Shown: in pieces, positions 53,480 to 63,221 of the stretch
How the letters are laid out: every line of letters begins with the position of its first letter
Numbering within the stretch: position 1 is the first letter of the stretch
Source of the DNA: CAZMNY01 sp964567745
GTDB taxonomy: Bacteria; Planctomycetota; Planctomycetia; Pirellulales; Pirellulaceae
Reading direction: 5' to 3'
Assembly (NCBI GenBank): GCA_964567745.1
Contig: CAZMNY010000046.1
Span: 3,226-67,225 of the forward strand
DNA length: 64,000 nt
Notes under the pieces: generated by a model
Told to the model about the DNA's origin: nothing
Seen by the model: only the letters and a program-made list of their open reading frames with translations
The model's database searches: none
Program-made: the position numbers and the translations under genes

Positions 53480-54775
53480 ATGTGGCTCAAGCTCGGTTGC
53501 TTCGTGGCGGCGTTCGTTGTGAGTACAACGACACTCTGCGCCCAGCAACTCGCGGAAATCAGCGGCCGCACGATGGGCACGACGTACTCAGTCAAGTACT
53601 CAATCGACACTGATGCGATAGAGCAATCCGAACTGACGGCCGCAATTCAACAGCGACTTGCCGAGATCGACGAGCGGATGTCGACCTACCGCGCTGACTC
53701 GGAACTCTCACAGTTCAACGCCTGTCCGCCAGATCGATGGCATGAGGTTTCGCCTGAAACCCTCCAAGTCGCTCGGCTGGCCATCGAGATTAGCAAAGCG
53801 ACCGATGGCGCGTTCGATCCGACCGTCATGCCGCTCGTCGAACTCTGGAACTTTGGACCTTCGAACCGCTCGGCCGAGTTTAGTCCGCCGAGCGACACGT
53901 TGATTGACGAAACACGGAAACTCGTCGGATACCAAAAACTGAAGACGCGAGACGAACCGGCGGCGTTGATGAAGACGGTGGCCGGACTATCGCTTGACCT
54001 GTCGGCGATCGCCAAAGGATATGGAGTTGACGAAGTTGTTCGGGTGGTCGAGTCGTTTGGGGCAGCTCGAGTCATGGTGGAGATTGGCGGCGAGGTACGA
54101 GTTGTGGACGGCAAGACGGATCAGGATCCGTGGCGAATTGGTATTGAAAAACCGCTTACGGGTCGGCGAGATTTGGAAACCGTCGCAGCGCTCCGCGATT
54201 CGTCGATGGCGACTTCCGGAAACTACCGCAACTTCTTCGAACACAATGGAGTTCGCTATTCGCACACAATCGACCCTCGCACCGGTTGGCCGACCCGCCG
54301 CCAACTCGGCTCGGTCAGCGTTGTCGCCGAATCGTGCGCGCGAGCAGACGCGCTAGCGACGGCAATCCTTGTGATGGGCGCCGATGCGGGCGAAGCATGG
54401 GCGAATCGACACGGCGTCGACTCGCTCTTTCTCACCGACATTGAAGGCCAAATCGAACGGCGTCAAACCGGCTCGTTCCCCATTGCCTCCTCGGCGGGTT
54501 CAACAAACACAGAGGCGAAACCAGGGGCGAAAGCGGAGCGAAAGAGGTCGAGCAATTTCGTTCCGGTTGTGCTGATCTCGTTTTTTGTTTTTGGACTCGC
54601 CTTGCTGGGCATGGCCATCGGCGTGATCATCGGCAATCGCCGCATTCAAGGCAGCTGCGGCGGGATTGCGGGGCTGAAAGACGGCGATGGGCGGACCGCT
54701 TGCGAATTGTGCCAAAACCCGTCGCCCGCATGCCAAGGCGAGAACTCACAAGCGACAGCGGACGAAAACGTTTAA
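53480..54775 (+). CDS. ApbE (FAD:protein FMN transferase) fused to an NqrM-like domain
   Basis: 431 aa from the ATG at 53480, with GGGAGGA nine bases upstream; an earlier in-frame start at 53417 is less likely. A short signal sequence leads to the ApbE domain: GRTMGTTYSV, STYRADSELSQFN, DLSAIAKGYGVDEVV and HTIDPRTGWPTR. ApbE normally ends near residue 340. Here an Ala/Lys-rich linker continues into one membrane helix (361-385), then GSCGGIAGL and three more Cys (408, 411, 418). This tail fits NqrM (DUF539), which delivers iron to NqrDE. Fusing both maturation factors in one gene, at the end of the nqr operon, is unusual. Confidence 0.87.
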   Translation: MWLKLGCFVAAFVVSTTTLCAQQLAEISGRTMGTTYSVKYSIDTDAIEQSELTAAIQQRLAEIDERMSTYRADSELSQFNACPPDRWHEVSPETLQVARLAIEISKATDGAFDPTVMPLVELWNFGPSNRSAEFSPPSDTLIDETRKLVGYQKLKTRDEPAALMKTVAGLSLDLSAIAKGYGVDEVVRVVESFGAARVMVEIGGEVRVVDGKTDQDPWRIGIEKPLTGRRDLETVAALRDSSMATSGNYRNFFEHNGVRYSHTIDPRTGWPTRRQLGSVSVVAESCARADALATAILVMGADAGEAWANRHGVDSLFLTDIEGQIERRQTGSFPIASSAGSTNTEAKPGAKAERKRSSNFVPVVLISFFVFGLALLGMAIGVIIGNRRIQGSCGGIAGLKDGDGRTACELCQNPSPACQGENSQATADENV

Positions 54776-54782
54776 CGCGGCT

Positions 54783-56879
54783 TCAAACCGTCACATCTTT
54801 ATTGACGGTCTTGCCGAGGAAATCGAGTTCCATTGCGGTCAGCCGCAGCACGGGCTGCGCGCCCTTGAGCGTGACGGCACCCTTGCTTCGCCGACGGATC
54901 GAAACGCCGACCGCCAAGCCTAGTCCAAATGAGAAATTTCCGCCCGCTGTATTGTTGCGAAACTCGCGGCGAAACGATTGAGTCTGAACCGCCGAGCTAT
55001 CCGTTACGAGCGAGAACGGCTGAGCGGCCAACTCGCGAACCGCGCTAATCTGCTTCCCTGCCGTTGTGAATTGCAGATAAACGAGGCGAAACTCAAAGTG
55101 CTTTTCGAAACCGGCGGCCACCGTGGAGGGGGTTTGAAAAACATAGTTGAGCTTCAAATCGTATGCGCCGGCAAACGGACTTCGCACCTCTTGGGCGAGC
55201 AACAGCTTCTGGCCGTCGGAAATCGCGAGGCCGCCTTCGGTCGCTCCACCCTCGCCGAAACCGAATGATACGTGCTGAGGCAAAGCGAGTTTGCCAATGC
55301 GATGCGCTGGCACCACGCGGAGGCCCAAGCCAGGTTGAGACTTCATCAAGATAGGGGTCACCGAACGCCACCCTTTGGGCCGAGACGGCGACTTGGCGGC
55401 CTGTATCGGCTCGCGTGCCGTGAAATCATTTGAGGCCAGAATCCTCGACTCGTCGAACGGCGGCACTCGCGACACATCTCCTGTCGAGGCAACTCGCTGG
55501 TCGGTCGCCGGACGCTCACCGAGCAATTCGGTGAGCGGACGTTGTTTGGTCAATGACAACTCGCGACCGGTCGGATCTTGAAAAACGCCGCGGTGATCGA
55601 GACCGACAAGATGGAAAAGCGTCGCCGTCAGATGACCGGGGTCGACGCGGTTCGATTTTGGAAAAGCTCCGCTTCGATCACTCGATCCGTAAACCTGCCC
55701 GCCTGCCACGCCTCCGCCTGCCATCGCAAAACTGAAGACTGAGCCCCAATGGTCTCGCCCCGCCTTGGCGTTGATTTTTGGCGTCCGTCCGAATTCCCCA
55801 ATCGCGACCACGAGAGTCTCATCCAGCATCCCTCGTTCGTCGAGATCTTCGACCAGCGCCGAAAAACCAACGTCGAACATCGGACACAAGACGTCTTCAA
55901 CTCGGTCATGATTCTGCGCGTGGGTGTCCCAGAGCGGGTTATCGACCGCGTTGTCTCCCGGCTCGCGAGGCCAATTGACATGCACCAGTCGGACGCCTGA
56001 CTCAACCAAGCGTCGAGCGAGCAAGACGCACTGCCCCCATCGGTTCCGTCCATATCGATCGCGAGTCTTAGCCGGCTCGTCGTTGATCGCAAAAGCCTTC
56101 CTCGCGCGGCCCGACGTCAATAGTTCATACGCTTGTTGCTGATAATTGTTGAACAGATCGAGGGAGCGGCTCGATTCGACGGTCCGCATGTTCTCCTCTA
56201 ACTGGCCTAGCAACGATCGCCGTTGTTGAACGCGTCGCGCCGACATCCCCAGCGGCTCTAGCCCCTCAATGCGGTAATCCGCACGGGACGGATCGCCGAT
56301 GAAGCGTTCAGGCGACCATCGCGACCCCATCGTTCCGCCAGTCTGACCAGCAGGCATCACGTTTTCGTTGAGTCGAATGACGTCGGGGATCATCACCGCG
56401 CTAAGCGCCGGCATGATTTCACTGGGGCGATAACGCTTGACGATCGATCCGAAATAGGGCCAGTCGGTCGTCTGAATCGTTCTCGCGTTGGGACCTTGGT
56501 ACTTGTATCCAGTCAGTACCCAATGGCCGCTCGACGAATGAATATGATCGTCCGTCGACATCGAACGCACGACCGCCAACTTGTCAGCGATCGCAGCCGT
56601 CCTCGGCAGCAACTCGCAGAACTGCATCCCCGGCACGTTGGTTTGGATCGGACTAAAAACGCCTCTCACTTCGGCGGGAGCATGCGGCTTCGGGTCAAAC
56701 GTCTCGTGCTGAGGCGGGCCGCCGTTGAGATAGAGAAAGATGACGCTCTTCGCGCGGCCGAAACTGGTCAGCTGATTTTTGGACGCGGCATCGTCGGCGC
56801 GAAGAAGATCCGTCAGGCCAAGGCCCGCAAGCGAAATCCCTCCGACTCGCATCAGCTCGCGCCGGTTTAGGCAACTCAT
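54783..56879 (-). CDS. DUF1501 family protein with a C-terminal extension
   Basis: 698 aa. The twin-Arg start NRRELMRVGGISLAG suggests Tat export. The DUF1501 core (to about residue 440) shows FLYLNGGPPQHETFDPK, HIHSSSGHWVLTG, GVRLVHVNWPRE, and a phosphatase-superfamily GEFGRTPKIN, then a D-H-W segment. The family is related to sulfatases and alkaline phosphatases; planctomycete genomes encode many, often beside DUF1553/PSD1 genes. Usual length is 430-490, so residues 450-698 are extra and resemble nothing I know. It is convergent with the ApbE-NqrM gene, only seven bases apart. Confidence 0.85.
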   Translation of the reverse strand: MSCLNRRELMRVGGISLAGLGLTDLLRADDAASKNQLTSFGRAKSVIFLYLNGGPPQHETFDPKPHAPAEVRGVFSPIQTNVPGMQFCELLPRTAAIADKLAVVRSMSTDDHIHSSSGHWVLTGYKYQGPNARTIQTTDWPYFGSIVKRYRPSEIMPALSAVMIPDVIRLNENVMPAGQTGGTMGSRWSPERFIGDPSRADYRIEGLEPLGMSARRVQQRRSLLGQLEENMRTVESSRSLDLFNNYQQQAYELLTSGRARKAFAINDEPAKTRDRYGRNRWGQCVLLARRLVESGVRLVHVNWPREPGDNAVDNPLWDTHAQNHDRVEDVLCPMFDVGFSALVEDLDERGMLDETLVVAIGEFGRTPKINAKAGRDHWGSVFSFAMAGGGVAGGQVYGSSDRSGAFPKSNRVDPGHLTATLFHLVGLDHRGVFQDPTGRELSLTKQRPLTELLGERPATDQRVASTGDVSRVPPFDESRILASNDFTAREPIQAAKSPSRPKGWRSVTPILMKSQPGLGLRVVPAHRIGKLALPQHVSFGFGEGGATEGGLAISDGQKLLLAQEVRSPFAGAYDLKLNYVFQTPSTVAAGFEKHFEFRLVYLQFTTAGKQISAVRELAAQPFSLVTDSSAVQTQSFRREFRNNTAGGNFSFGLGLAVGVSIRRRSKGAVTLKGAQPVLRLTAMELDFLGKTVNKDVTV

Positions 56880-57109
56880 TACCGACCGTCTCCGTGAACG
56901 CTATCGGAAGCCAAAGATGAGACACGGTCAACATACCGATCTCGCCCCAAAGGGCGTGCTCGTTCGTTAATGCAATAGGTTACCATGATTGTCGCGAAAC
57001 CACACGGATTTTCGCAACGGTGAAAGATAACACACGCGCCAGTGTCGGCGAGAAGTTGCAAGACTTTCGCGAAGCGAATGGCGAAGAGACAACCGGTCGG
57101 AGTTGATCT

Positions 57110-58774
57110 ATGTTACGCATCGCGATGCTCGTGCTCTTGGCGTTGATGACAGTTTCAACTTCCTTGGCAGCGGACGAGTATGACTTGCTGATTCGAAATG
57201 GTCGAGTCGTCGATGGTTCAGGCAACCCGTGGCGCCGCGCCAACATCGGTATTCGAGGCGACCGAATCGCGGCGATCGGCATGCTCGCCGGCGAGAAGGC
57301 GAAACGCACCATCGACGCGGGCGGCCTGATCGTCAGCCCCGGCTTCGTCGACATGCACTCGCATTCTGATTTCTTGTTGTTCGAAAACGGAAACGCGGAA
57401 AGCAAGATCCGGCAGGGCGTGACCACAGAAGTGCTCGGCGAAGGTAGCTCCGCTGGGCCGTATCAAGGTCAGCTCCAATCGAGGACGGTTCGATTTGGAG
57501 GGCGGAAAGCAGCGCTGCGATCGTTGGCGGACTATTTTGAGGCGGTGGAGTCCGCAGGCGTTTCGACCAACGTCTGCTCCTACGTCGGACTTAACAATGT
57601 TTGGCGGAGCGTGATGGGTAGTGCCTTCGACCGGCCCAACGCGAAACAGCTGAACGAAATGAAAGGTCTCGTCGATGCCGCCATGCGAGACGGCGCGATG
57701 GGGCTCTCCAGCCAAGTCATGATGCCGCCAGGATCGCTCGCGACGACAGACGACCTCATCGCCTTGTGCCGAGTCGTGGCACCCTATGGCGGCATCTATT
57801 CGACTCACATTCGCAACGAGGGGACCGGCGTGTTCGACTCGGTCAAGGAAGCGATCGAAGTCGGCGAGCGCGCGGGGGTCGGCGTCGATATCATCCATCT
57901 TAAGATCGCAGACCAAAAGTACTGGGGAAGGATGAATGAAGTCGTCAAGCTGATCGCAGACGCGCGTCGGCGCGGCGTCAACGTTCAAGCCAACGTCTAT
58001 CCATACACTCGCGGTAACAACAACCTGGTCAGTATCATCCCTCCCTGGGCTCACGAGGGAGGTCGAGGCGAGCTGATCAAGCGGCTCCAGGACAAGCGTC
58101 TCAGAGCGAAACTGAAACGCGACATCAAGCAGGGCGTCGAAGGCTGGTACAACCACTACACAGCCGTGGGCGGCGACTGGGGCCGAATGCTCGTCAGCGC
58201 GAACAACCGTTACCGCGGTCTGACAATGGACCGAGTGATGTCGTTGCGAACACAAGGCAAAAAGAATCCTGACTTGCTCGACGAACTATTTGATTTGTTG
58301 ATCGAAGAGGGCGGCTCGGTAAGCACCGTCTACGCCCATCATGAAGAGCAGGACATGAATCTGGCGCTTGCTCAGCCGTGGTGCTCGGTCGGCTCCGACG
58401 GATCCGCGTACGCGATCGAAGGCACCTTGAGGCGAGGTAATCCGCACCCGCGAAACTTTGGTACGTTTCCGCGAGTGTTAGGGCGATATGTTCGCGAGCA
58501 AAAATTGCTGACGCTCGAAGACGGCGTACGCAAAATGACTTCGCTCAACGCCGCCAAGATCGGACTCAGACAGCGAGGAATGCTGAAACAGGATTGGTAC
58601 GCCGACATCACCATCTTCGACGCAGACAAGATCATCGATCGTGCGACCTATACCGATCCGTTTCAATACAACCGCGGCATCGAGTACGTCATCGTGAACG
58701 GAATGGTCGTGCTCGAAAAAGATGGCAAGCACACGGGCGCTCGATCGGGTCGAGCCATTCGCCGGCGAGAGTAG
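57110..58774 (+). CDS. Exported amidohydrolase, N-acyl-D-amino-acid deacylase type
   Basis: 554 aa with a signal peptide (to about residue 21). The D-aminoacylase subfamily features are present: IRNGRVVDGSGNP, GLIVSPGFVDMHSHSDF with the metal HxH, RQGVTTEVLGEGSSAGP, THIRNEGTGVFDSVKEAIEVGE, HLKIADQKYWG, and VGSDGSAYAI near the end with the metal Asp. It should deacylate N-acyl-D-amino acids or related amides in the periplasm. It is divergent from the DUF1501 gene. Confidence 0.88.
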   Translation: MLRIAMLVLLALMTVSTSLAADEYDLLIRNGRVVDGSGNPWRRANIGIRGDRIAAIGMLAGEKAKRTIDAGGLIVSPGFVDMHSHSDFLLFENGNAESKIRQGVTTEVLGEGSSAGPYQGQLQSRTVRFGGRKAALRSLADYFEAVESAGVSTNVCSYVGLNNVWRSVMGSAFDRPNAKQLNEMKGLVDAAMRDGAMGLSSQVMMPPGSLATTDDLIALCRVVAPYGGIYSTHIRNEGTGVFDSVKEAIEVGERAGVGVDIIHLKIADQKYWGRMNEVVKLIADARRRGVNVQANVYPYTRGNNNLVSIIPPWAHEGGRGELIKRLQDKRLRAKLKRDIKQGVEGWYNHYTAVGGDWGRMLVSANNRYRGLTMDRVMSLRTQGKKNPDLLDELFDLLIEEGGSVSTVYAHHEEQDMNLALAQPWCSVGSDGSAYAIEGTLRRGNPHPRNFGTFPRVLGRYVREQKLLTLEDGVRKMTSLNAAKIGLRQRGMLKQDWYADITIFDADKIIDRATYTDPFQYNRGIEYVIVNGMVVLEKDGKHTGARSGRAIRRRE

Positions 58775-58858
58775 TCTCGCTGTTCTGATGATGCGAACTA
58801 TCTGCCGTGTCCCGAACGCGGCGATGGGTTCCACCGATGAACAATCGAATGAATTTGG

Positions 58859-59272
58859 TTAGCCAAGCAAGGCACCGAGGATAACCAGGATCAGTCCGAG
58901 CGTACCAGCCATTCCCGTGACGATGCCGAAGACAGCTCGGCCCTTGCCGCTCAAATGTGGATTAATGGCGATGTCCCGAAACGCCAAAATCCCAAGCAGC
59001 ACGGCAATAGGTCCCAGCGGGCAACAGCCCAGCGAGATCAGGCCCGCGTAACCTGCAGCGATTGCGTAGACGCTTCGCCCAACCGGCACGATCATTTTCA
59101 GCGCCAGGTCGTCGTTTGAGCCCTTCTTCCTTGGCTTCGGCTCAGCGAGCGGCGAGGCATAGACATCTTCGCTAAACGGATTGTCATTACGAGTCTGCGA
59201 TAAGTCGGCTCCGCAGCCTCCGCAGCTTTTCGCGTTGTCATCAGCGGCGCTGCCGCAAACCGGGCATAACAA
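58859..59272 (-). CDS. Small membrane protein with N-terminal zinc ribbon (DUF4190-like)
   Basis: 137 aa from a TTG at 59272 with GAGG eight bases upstream. Four Cys form the ribbon (CPVCGSA and CGGCGADL). The rest has a polar linker and two or three helices (YAGLISLGCCPLGPIAVLLGILAFRD; GMAGTLGLILVILGALLG) of the DUF4190 type. Role unknown. Confidence 0.7.
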   Translation of the reverse strand: MLCPVCGSAADDNAKSCGGCGADLSQTRNDNPFSEDVYASPLAEPKPRKKGSNDDLALKMIVPVGRSVYAIAAGYAGLISLGCCPLGPIAVLLGILAFRDIAINPHLSGKGRAVFGIVTGMAGTLGLILVILGALLG

Positions 59273-59322
59273 GTGAGCAACCTCGATGAAAAAAGTGAGC
59301 CGGAATCCGCTACGACGCCGAG

Positions 59323-60324
59323 TTAGTTGTTGATGTCTTGTTCCGTCAGCCAGCCCCTGCGTACTTGACCCCTGAAAACCGAAAGCGATTCTCGCAAGGC
59401 GTCCGCCAATGGCGTGTGAGGCGTTTTGGGGAATGTCGACGTAAAGGGTTCGTAGTCGAGTTCACAGATGAACGGAACCTCATCGCCGCCGACAGTAATT
59501 TTGAATTGGTCCGACAACCCAAGTTCGTTCGAAGCCAAACGCAGCGCCTCCACGATTTCGTCCGTCTTGAGCGTGAAACTCGGAAGAGTAAAAACGCCAT
59601 GGCCTTCAAACGGCTCGAGCAGCGCGTTTCCAAACGCTCCGCCGACGTCGGGCGCGTAGAGGTAATCTTGCCTCGACCTAAATGGGATTTCAAACGGCAA
59701 GCCGAGTGCGACACACTTCATGGCAGTCGTCGGGCTTGAGGTCAATCCAGCATCGCGACCAGGTCCGTACAACACGCCCGGGCGGAGGCTGAGCGTTGCG
59801 ACGCCCGTGTCTTGATGAAAGAACTTGGAGACCGATTCGCCGGCCAGTTTCCAGGCGCCGTAGACGTTCACGGGCTGCGGTTCGACAAGCGCGGGCACGC
59901 GTCCCTGTGGGTAGGCGGCGCGGGGGCCGTACACGGCGACCGAGCTCGCAAACACAAACCGTTCGATCGGCAAGCCGTTTGCTTTCATCGCTTCGACGAT
60001 GTATTGCGTGCCGGCCAGATTGATCTGAAGCCCAAGATCGCGATAGGCCTGGCAATCGGGAGTTTGAAGCGCGGCCAAATGGGCGACATGAGTAATCGCA
60101 TTTTCGCGGAGGACTTGTTGAATCCGATCTTGGTCGGTGACATCGGCTTGCACGAATACAACTCGCGATCGATCGATGTCGTGAAATACGCGCTCGGAGC
60201 GATCGGGACTCACGCTTCGGCTGCACACGACGACGCTGGCGTCTGAGTTGCGAACGAGCCACTTAGTTGTTTCGGCACCGATGCAACCATAGCCGCCGGT
60301 GACCAGTACATTCTGACGTGTCAT
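59323..60324 (-). CDS. NAD(P)-dependent epimerase/dehydratase (extended SDR)
   Basis: 333 aa. GGYGCIGAET is the glycine-rich NAD motif, SSVAVYG holds the catalytic Ser, and YGAWK the Tyr and Lys. RPGVLYGPGRD and the usual HLAALQTP region support the extended SDR type that acts on nucleotide sugars. Substrate unknown. It is on the same strand as the zinc-ribbon protein, 50 bases upstream of it. Confidence 0.85.
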   Translation of the reverse strand: MTRQNVLVTGGYGCIGAETTKWLVRNSDASVVVCSRSVSPDRSERVFHDIDRSRVVFVQADVTDQDRIQQVLRENAITHVAHLAALQTPDCQAYRDLGLQINLAGTQYIVEAMKANGLPIERFVFASSVAVYGPRAAYPQGRVPALVEPQPVNVYGAWKLAGESVSKFFHQDTGVATLSLRPGVLYGPGRDAGLTSSPTTAMKCVALGLPFEIPFRSRQDYLYAPDVGGAFGNALLEPFEGHGVFTLPSFTLKTDEIVEALRLASNELGLSDQFKITVGGDEVPFICELDYEPFTSTFPKTPHTPLADALRESLSVFRGQVRRGWLTEQDINN

Positions 60325-60604
60325 TGGAATCTCGTGGTTCAGCCCGGTTGAGTTTGTTGTGCGCCATTGAGTTTATTCTGCGCGATAGGGTCGGTTCAGC
60401 CCTACGACAAGATACCTGTTTGCAACGTAGCGAGTAAGCGGGACGACTTATCCGCGCCGCTTGCACTTGCCCCGAATACGGACTCTACTTGCTGTCATCC
60501 AGCCCGTCTTGCGTCTCTTGTCGGTGCGAGGGCGGTTGCACAATTTGATGCCGCTGCAGGCAGACCATCCTGCTTTCATTACGGACCGATTCGGAGATAC
60601 ACAT

Positions 60605-62218
60605 ATGAGAATTCGCGGTATTCGTCAGCAAGATTTGATTGCTAAGTTCCGTCGGCGCCTCGTTGTGTTTGCAAGTTGCCTTTTGGCCGTCTTGAGTTGG
60701 ACAGGCGCGGCAGCCGCCGCAGACTCTCGCCCCAATATTTTGCTGATCTATACGGACGATCATTCTCATCGCACGGTCAGCTGTTACGACGAGTCGTGGG
60801 ATTGGGTGAAGACGCCTAACATCGACCGACTCGCCTCGCGCGGCGTGCGGTTCGAACACGCATTCATCGGAACGTGGTGCATGCCAAGTCGCGCTACGAT
60901 GCTGACAGGTCATCATCAGTTCGGCGTCGAGTCGATGCGAATGGTCGGACAGTATCCCGGAAGCACCTACAATCCAGCGGAATGCCCGTTTTGGCCGAAG
61001 GTATTTCGTTCGGAGGGATACACGACTGCTCAAGTTGGCAAATGGCACACCGGCACAGATTCGGGCGCAGGTCGCGACTGGGACTGGCAAGCCGTTTGGA
61101 ATCGGCCCAAGTATCAAGAGAATTCGGGGCACTATTTCTACGATCAAATCATCGATTTCAGCGGAAAAGATCAGAAGACCGAATCAAAAATGATGCGGGG
61201 CTATTCAACGGACAACTACACGAATCTGGCCGAGGATTTCATTCGCGGCGAACATCGCGACGAGGGTCGACCCTGGTATCTGTGGGTCTGCTACGGCGCG
61301 GTGCATGGTCCGTTCACTCCCGCGGTTCGCCATCGCGACGATTATCCGGATGTGCATATCCCCGTTCCGAAAGACATCCTTCCGCCGAGGCCAGGTAAGC
61401 CTGCCTACATGCAGAAGATCAACTACTGGGAGGCCGGCCCCGACGGCGTTCCTCAACTGACCGGCGGGACGTTCGGAGGTAAAACGGTTGAAGGAACCAG
61501 GTGCATTCACGGCAACTCGCTAAACGACTGGGTTCGCCAATATCACCAAGGCGTCTTGGGGCTCGACGAAGCGGTTGGGCGACTGATCGCTGCGCTCGAA
61601 GAGACAGACCAGCTCAAAAATACCCTTGTCGTCTTCACTTCGGATCAGGGCTTTGCATGGGGACAACATGGTTTTCGCACCAAGCTCGCTCCGTACGACG
61701 CCAACATTCGTTCGCCGCTGATCATTAGCATGCCCGGCACGCTGCCCGAAGGCAAAGTCGTTCCGCATCCCGTCGCCGGCGTCGATCTGATCCCGACGTT
61801 CTTTTCGTTTGCCAACATCAAACAGCCGTGGAAAATGCACGGGCACGACCTGAAGCCGCTGCTGATGAATCCGAAAGCCGAATGGAATCATCCGGCGCTC
61901 GTTTCGTTTACGGCCCGGTCCTACGGAAGCGACACCAATGCAATTCCAATCGATCCCGAAGACCACTACCTCGTCGGAATTCCCTGGTACGTTTCATTGA
62001 GGAAAAACCAGTACAAGTACATTCGCACTCTTGTCGAAAACGAAATCGAAGAGCTTTACGACATCGACAACGATCCGGACGAGCTGACCAACTTGGCCCT
62101 TCGGCCACAGTATCGTAAGAAGCTGAGGCAGTTACGAGGCGAGACGATCGACGAGATGCGGCGAACGGATTGGGAGCTCGTCGACAACCTGCCCGCGATC
62201 CGCGAAGCGGGCAATTAG
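60605..62218 (+). CDS. Exported arylsulfatase family protein
   Basis: 537 aa from the ATG at 60605; a longer frame from 60461 would only add non-family residues. A signal helix leads to ILLIYTDDHSH with the metal Asp pair. The formylglycine motif is CMPSRATMLTG, in which Cys at about residue 95 would be converted. QVGKWHTG and VFTSDQGFAWGQHG hold further metal and substrate residues. The N-terminal arginine-rich segment suggests a modified signal. Planctomycetes encode many sulfatases that remove sulfate from algal polysaccharides. The formylglycine-generating enzyme is not in the window. Confidence 0.9.
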   Translation: MRIRGIRQQDLIAKFRRRLVVFASCLLAVLSWTGAAAAADSRPNILLIYTDDHSHRTVSCYDESWDWVKTPNIDRLASRGVRFEHAFIGTWCMPSRATMLTGHHQFGVESMRMVGQYPGSTYNPAECPFWPKVFRSEGYTTAQVGKWHTGTDSGAGRDWDWQAVWNRPKYQENSGHYFYDQIIDFSGKDQKTESKMMRGYSTDNYTNLAEDFIRGEHRDEGRPWYLWVCYGAVHGPFTPAVRHRDDYPDVHIPVPKDILPPRPGKPAYMQKINYWEAGPDGVPQLTGGTFGGKTVEGTRCIHGNSLNDWVRQYHQGVLGLDEAVGRLIAALEETDQLKNTLVVFTSDQGFAWGQHGFRTKLAPYDANIRSPLIISMPGTLPEGKVVPHPVAGVDLIPTFFSFANIKQPWKMHGHDLKPLLMNPKAEWNHPALVSFTARSYGSDTNAIPIDPEDHYLVGIPWYVSLRKNQYKYIRTLVENEIEELYDIDNDPDELTNLALRPQYRKKLRQLRGETIDEMRRTDWELVDNLPAIREAGN

Positions 62219-62646
62219 GCTTTGTAGATCGGCAAGCTTGTCTGTTGTCTCGCCACCGGGCCTCGAGATGCAATCGCTTCAGCCAGCGCCGTCGGCAGTC
62301 GAAATCAAGCCGATGCGAACACGCGACCTAGTGCTGTTCTTCTTTGGTAACGTCGCGCCGTCGATTGGCATTTTCTTGATGCTGCACGGCAAGGTGGCGG
62401 AGGTCACTTGGCAGGCGGGCGGGCTTAACAGCCACGCGTCATTCCTACTGTCCGGCGTACGGCTGTTGATCTTGTGCTGAGCGGACAGCGGCGATTCTCT
62501 GGGAAGCGGAGGTCCGGATCTAATACAGTAGTTACAATGCACGTTGCAGCGGTCGTTACGCTGCGAGTTAGGCTGCAAACTCGCAGTCTACAGCGTGATA
62601 CACCGACCAGCGTAAGACAAAGTTAGCCGCAGATGGAGTTTCCGAG
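62219..62646. other. Mostly non-coding gap
   Basis: 428 bases between the sulfatase and a membrane protein. A short frame from 62268 is listed separately. The region has no clear terminator, repeat or promoter pair. ACGCTGCGAGTTAGGCTGCAAACTCGCAG near 62558 contains a small dyad (CTGCGAGTT / AACTCGCAG). Confidence 0.35.
62268..62480 (+). CDS. Short hypothetical membrane peptide, doubtful
   Basis: 70 codons from ATG 62268, or 55 from ATG 62313. The only feature is one hydrophobic stretch, LVLFFFGNVAPSIGIFLML. Neither start has a good ribosome site. It may be a decayed or chance frame. Confidence 0.3.
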   Translation: MQSLQPAPSAVEIKPMRTRDLVLFFFGNVAPSIGIFLMLHGKVAEVTWQAGGLNSHASFLLSGVRLLILC

Positions 62647-63030
62647 ATGTCCGACCCAGACAGTTTATCATTGAGTGGGGCTTCGACGGGGAACCCAAGC
62701 GATCGGTCTGACAAGACGAATCATTCGAACGACCAATACCGAAAACCGCGAATCCACCGGATAGTGGGCGTCGCTCTCGCCTTGGCTGGCGCCGCGATTC
62801 TCGCATTCAGTCTTCAGTTCTTTTTGTTCCATCCAATGACTGCTACTGACGAGTTAATTGGAGGAAGGATGTGGATCGTCGGGAGCTGGCTGCTCGGCGG
62901 TGGTGTCACGCTTACTATTGCCCGGCCTTGGGTCGCAGCCCTCGTGGGTTTCTTCTCGCCAGCATTAACCTTCGCAATGGCCCTGCTATTGTACTTCGTG
63001 TTGCTTTTACTGGCTCCCATACTTTCATGA
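62647..63030 (+). CDS. Small membrane protein, function unknown
   Basis: 127 aa. A polar Ser/Asp/Asn-rich start of about 38 residues is followed by three predicted helices (about 40-62, 75-92 and 95-125). No motif is recognised. Upstream sequence around ATGGAGTTTCCGAG gives a weak ribosome site. Confidence 0.55.
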   Translation: MSDPDSLSLSGASTGNPSDRSDKTNHSNDQYRKPRIHRIVGVALALAGAAILAFSLQFFLFHPMTATDELIGGRMWIVGSWLLGGGVTLTIARPWVAALVGFFSPALTFAMALLLYFVLLLLAPILS

Positions 63031-63149
63031 CGCCAAAGGCCGTAATCAGCAGACGTGGCGAACCACGCGTCAGGCCAAGGGAAATCACGTTTCCATCACG
63101 CTGGCCGATGGTGAGCAATCGAGCACCCCGCAAACCCAGTAAAAAGAAG

Positions 63150-63221
63150 AGGCGCCGCCCGGATTCGAACCGGGGATGGCGGATTTGCAATCCGCTGCCT
63201 TAGCCACTTGGCTACGGCGCC
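63150..63221 (-). tRNA. tRNA-Cys(GCA)
   Basis: The minus strand folds as a tRNA: a seven-base acceptor stem GGCGCCG/CGGCGCC, an anticodon stem GCGGA/TCCGC with loop TTGCAAA (anticodon GCA), and a T arm CCCGG-TTCGAAT-CCGGG. The discriminator base is T, as in other bacterial tRNA-Cys. CCA is not encoded. The gene is 72 bases with the discriminator. Confidence 0.95.

Noticed and set aside
57218..58255. A 345-codon minus-strand frame
   Set aside because: It is opposite the D-aminoacylase-like gene, with no motif of its own.
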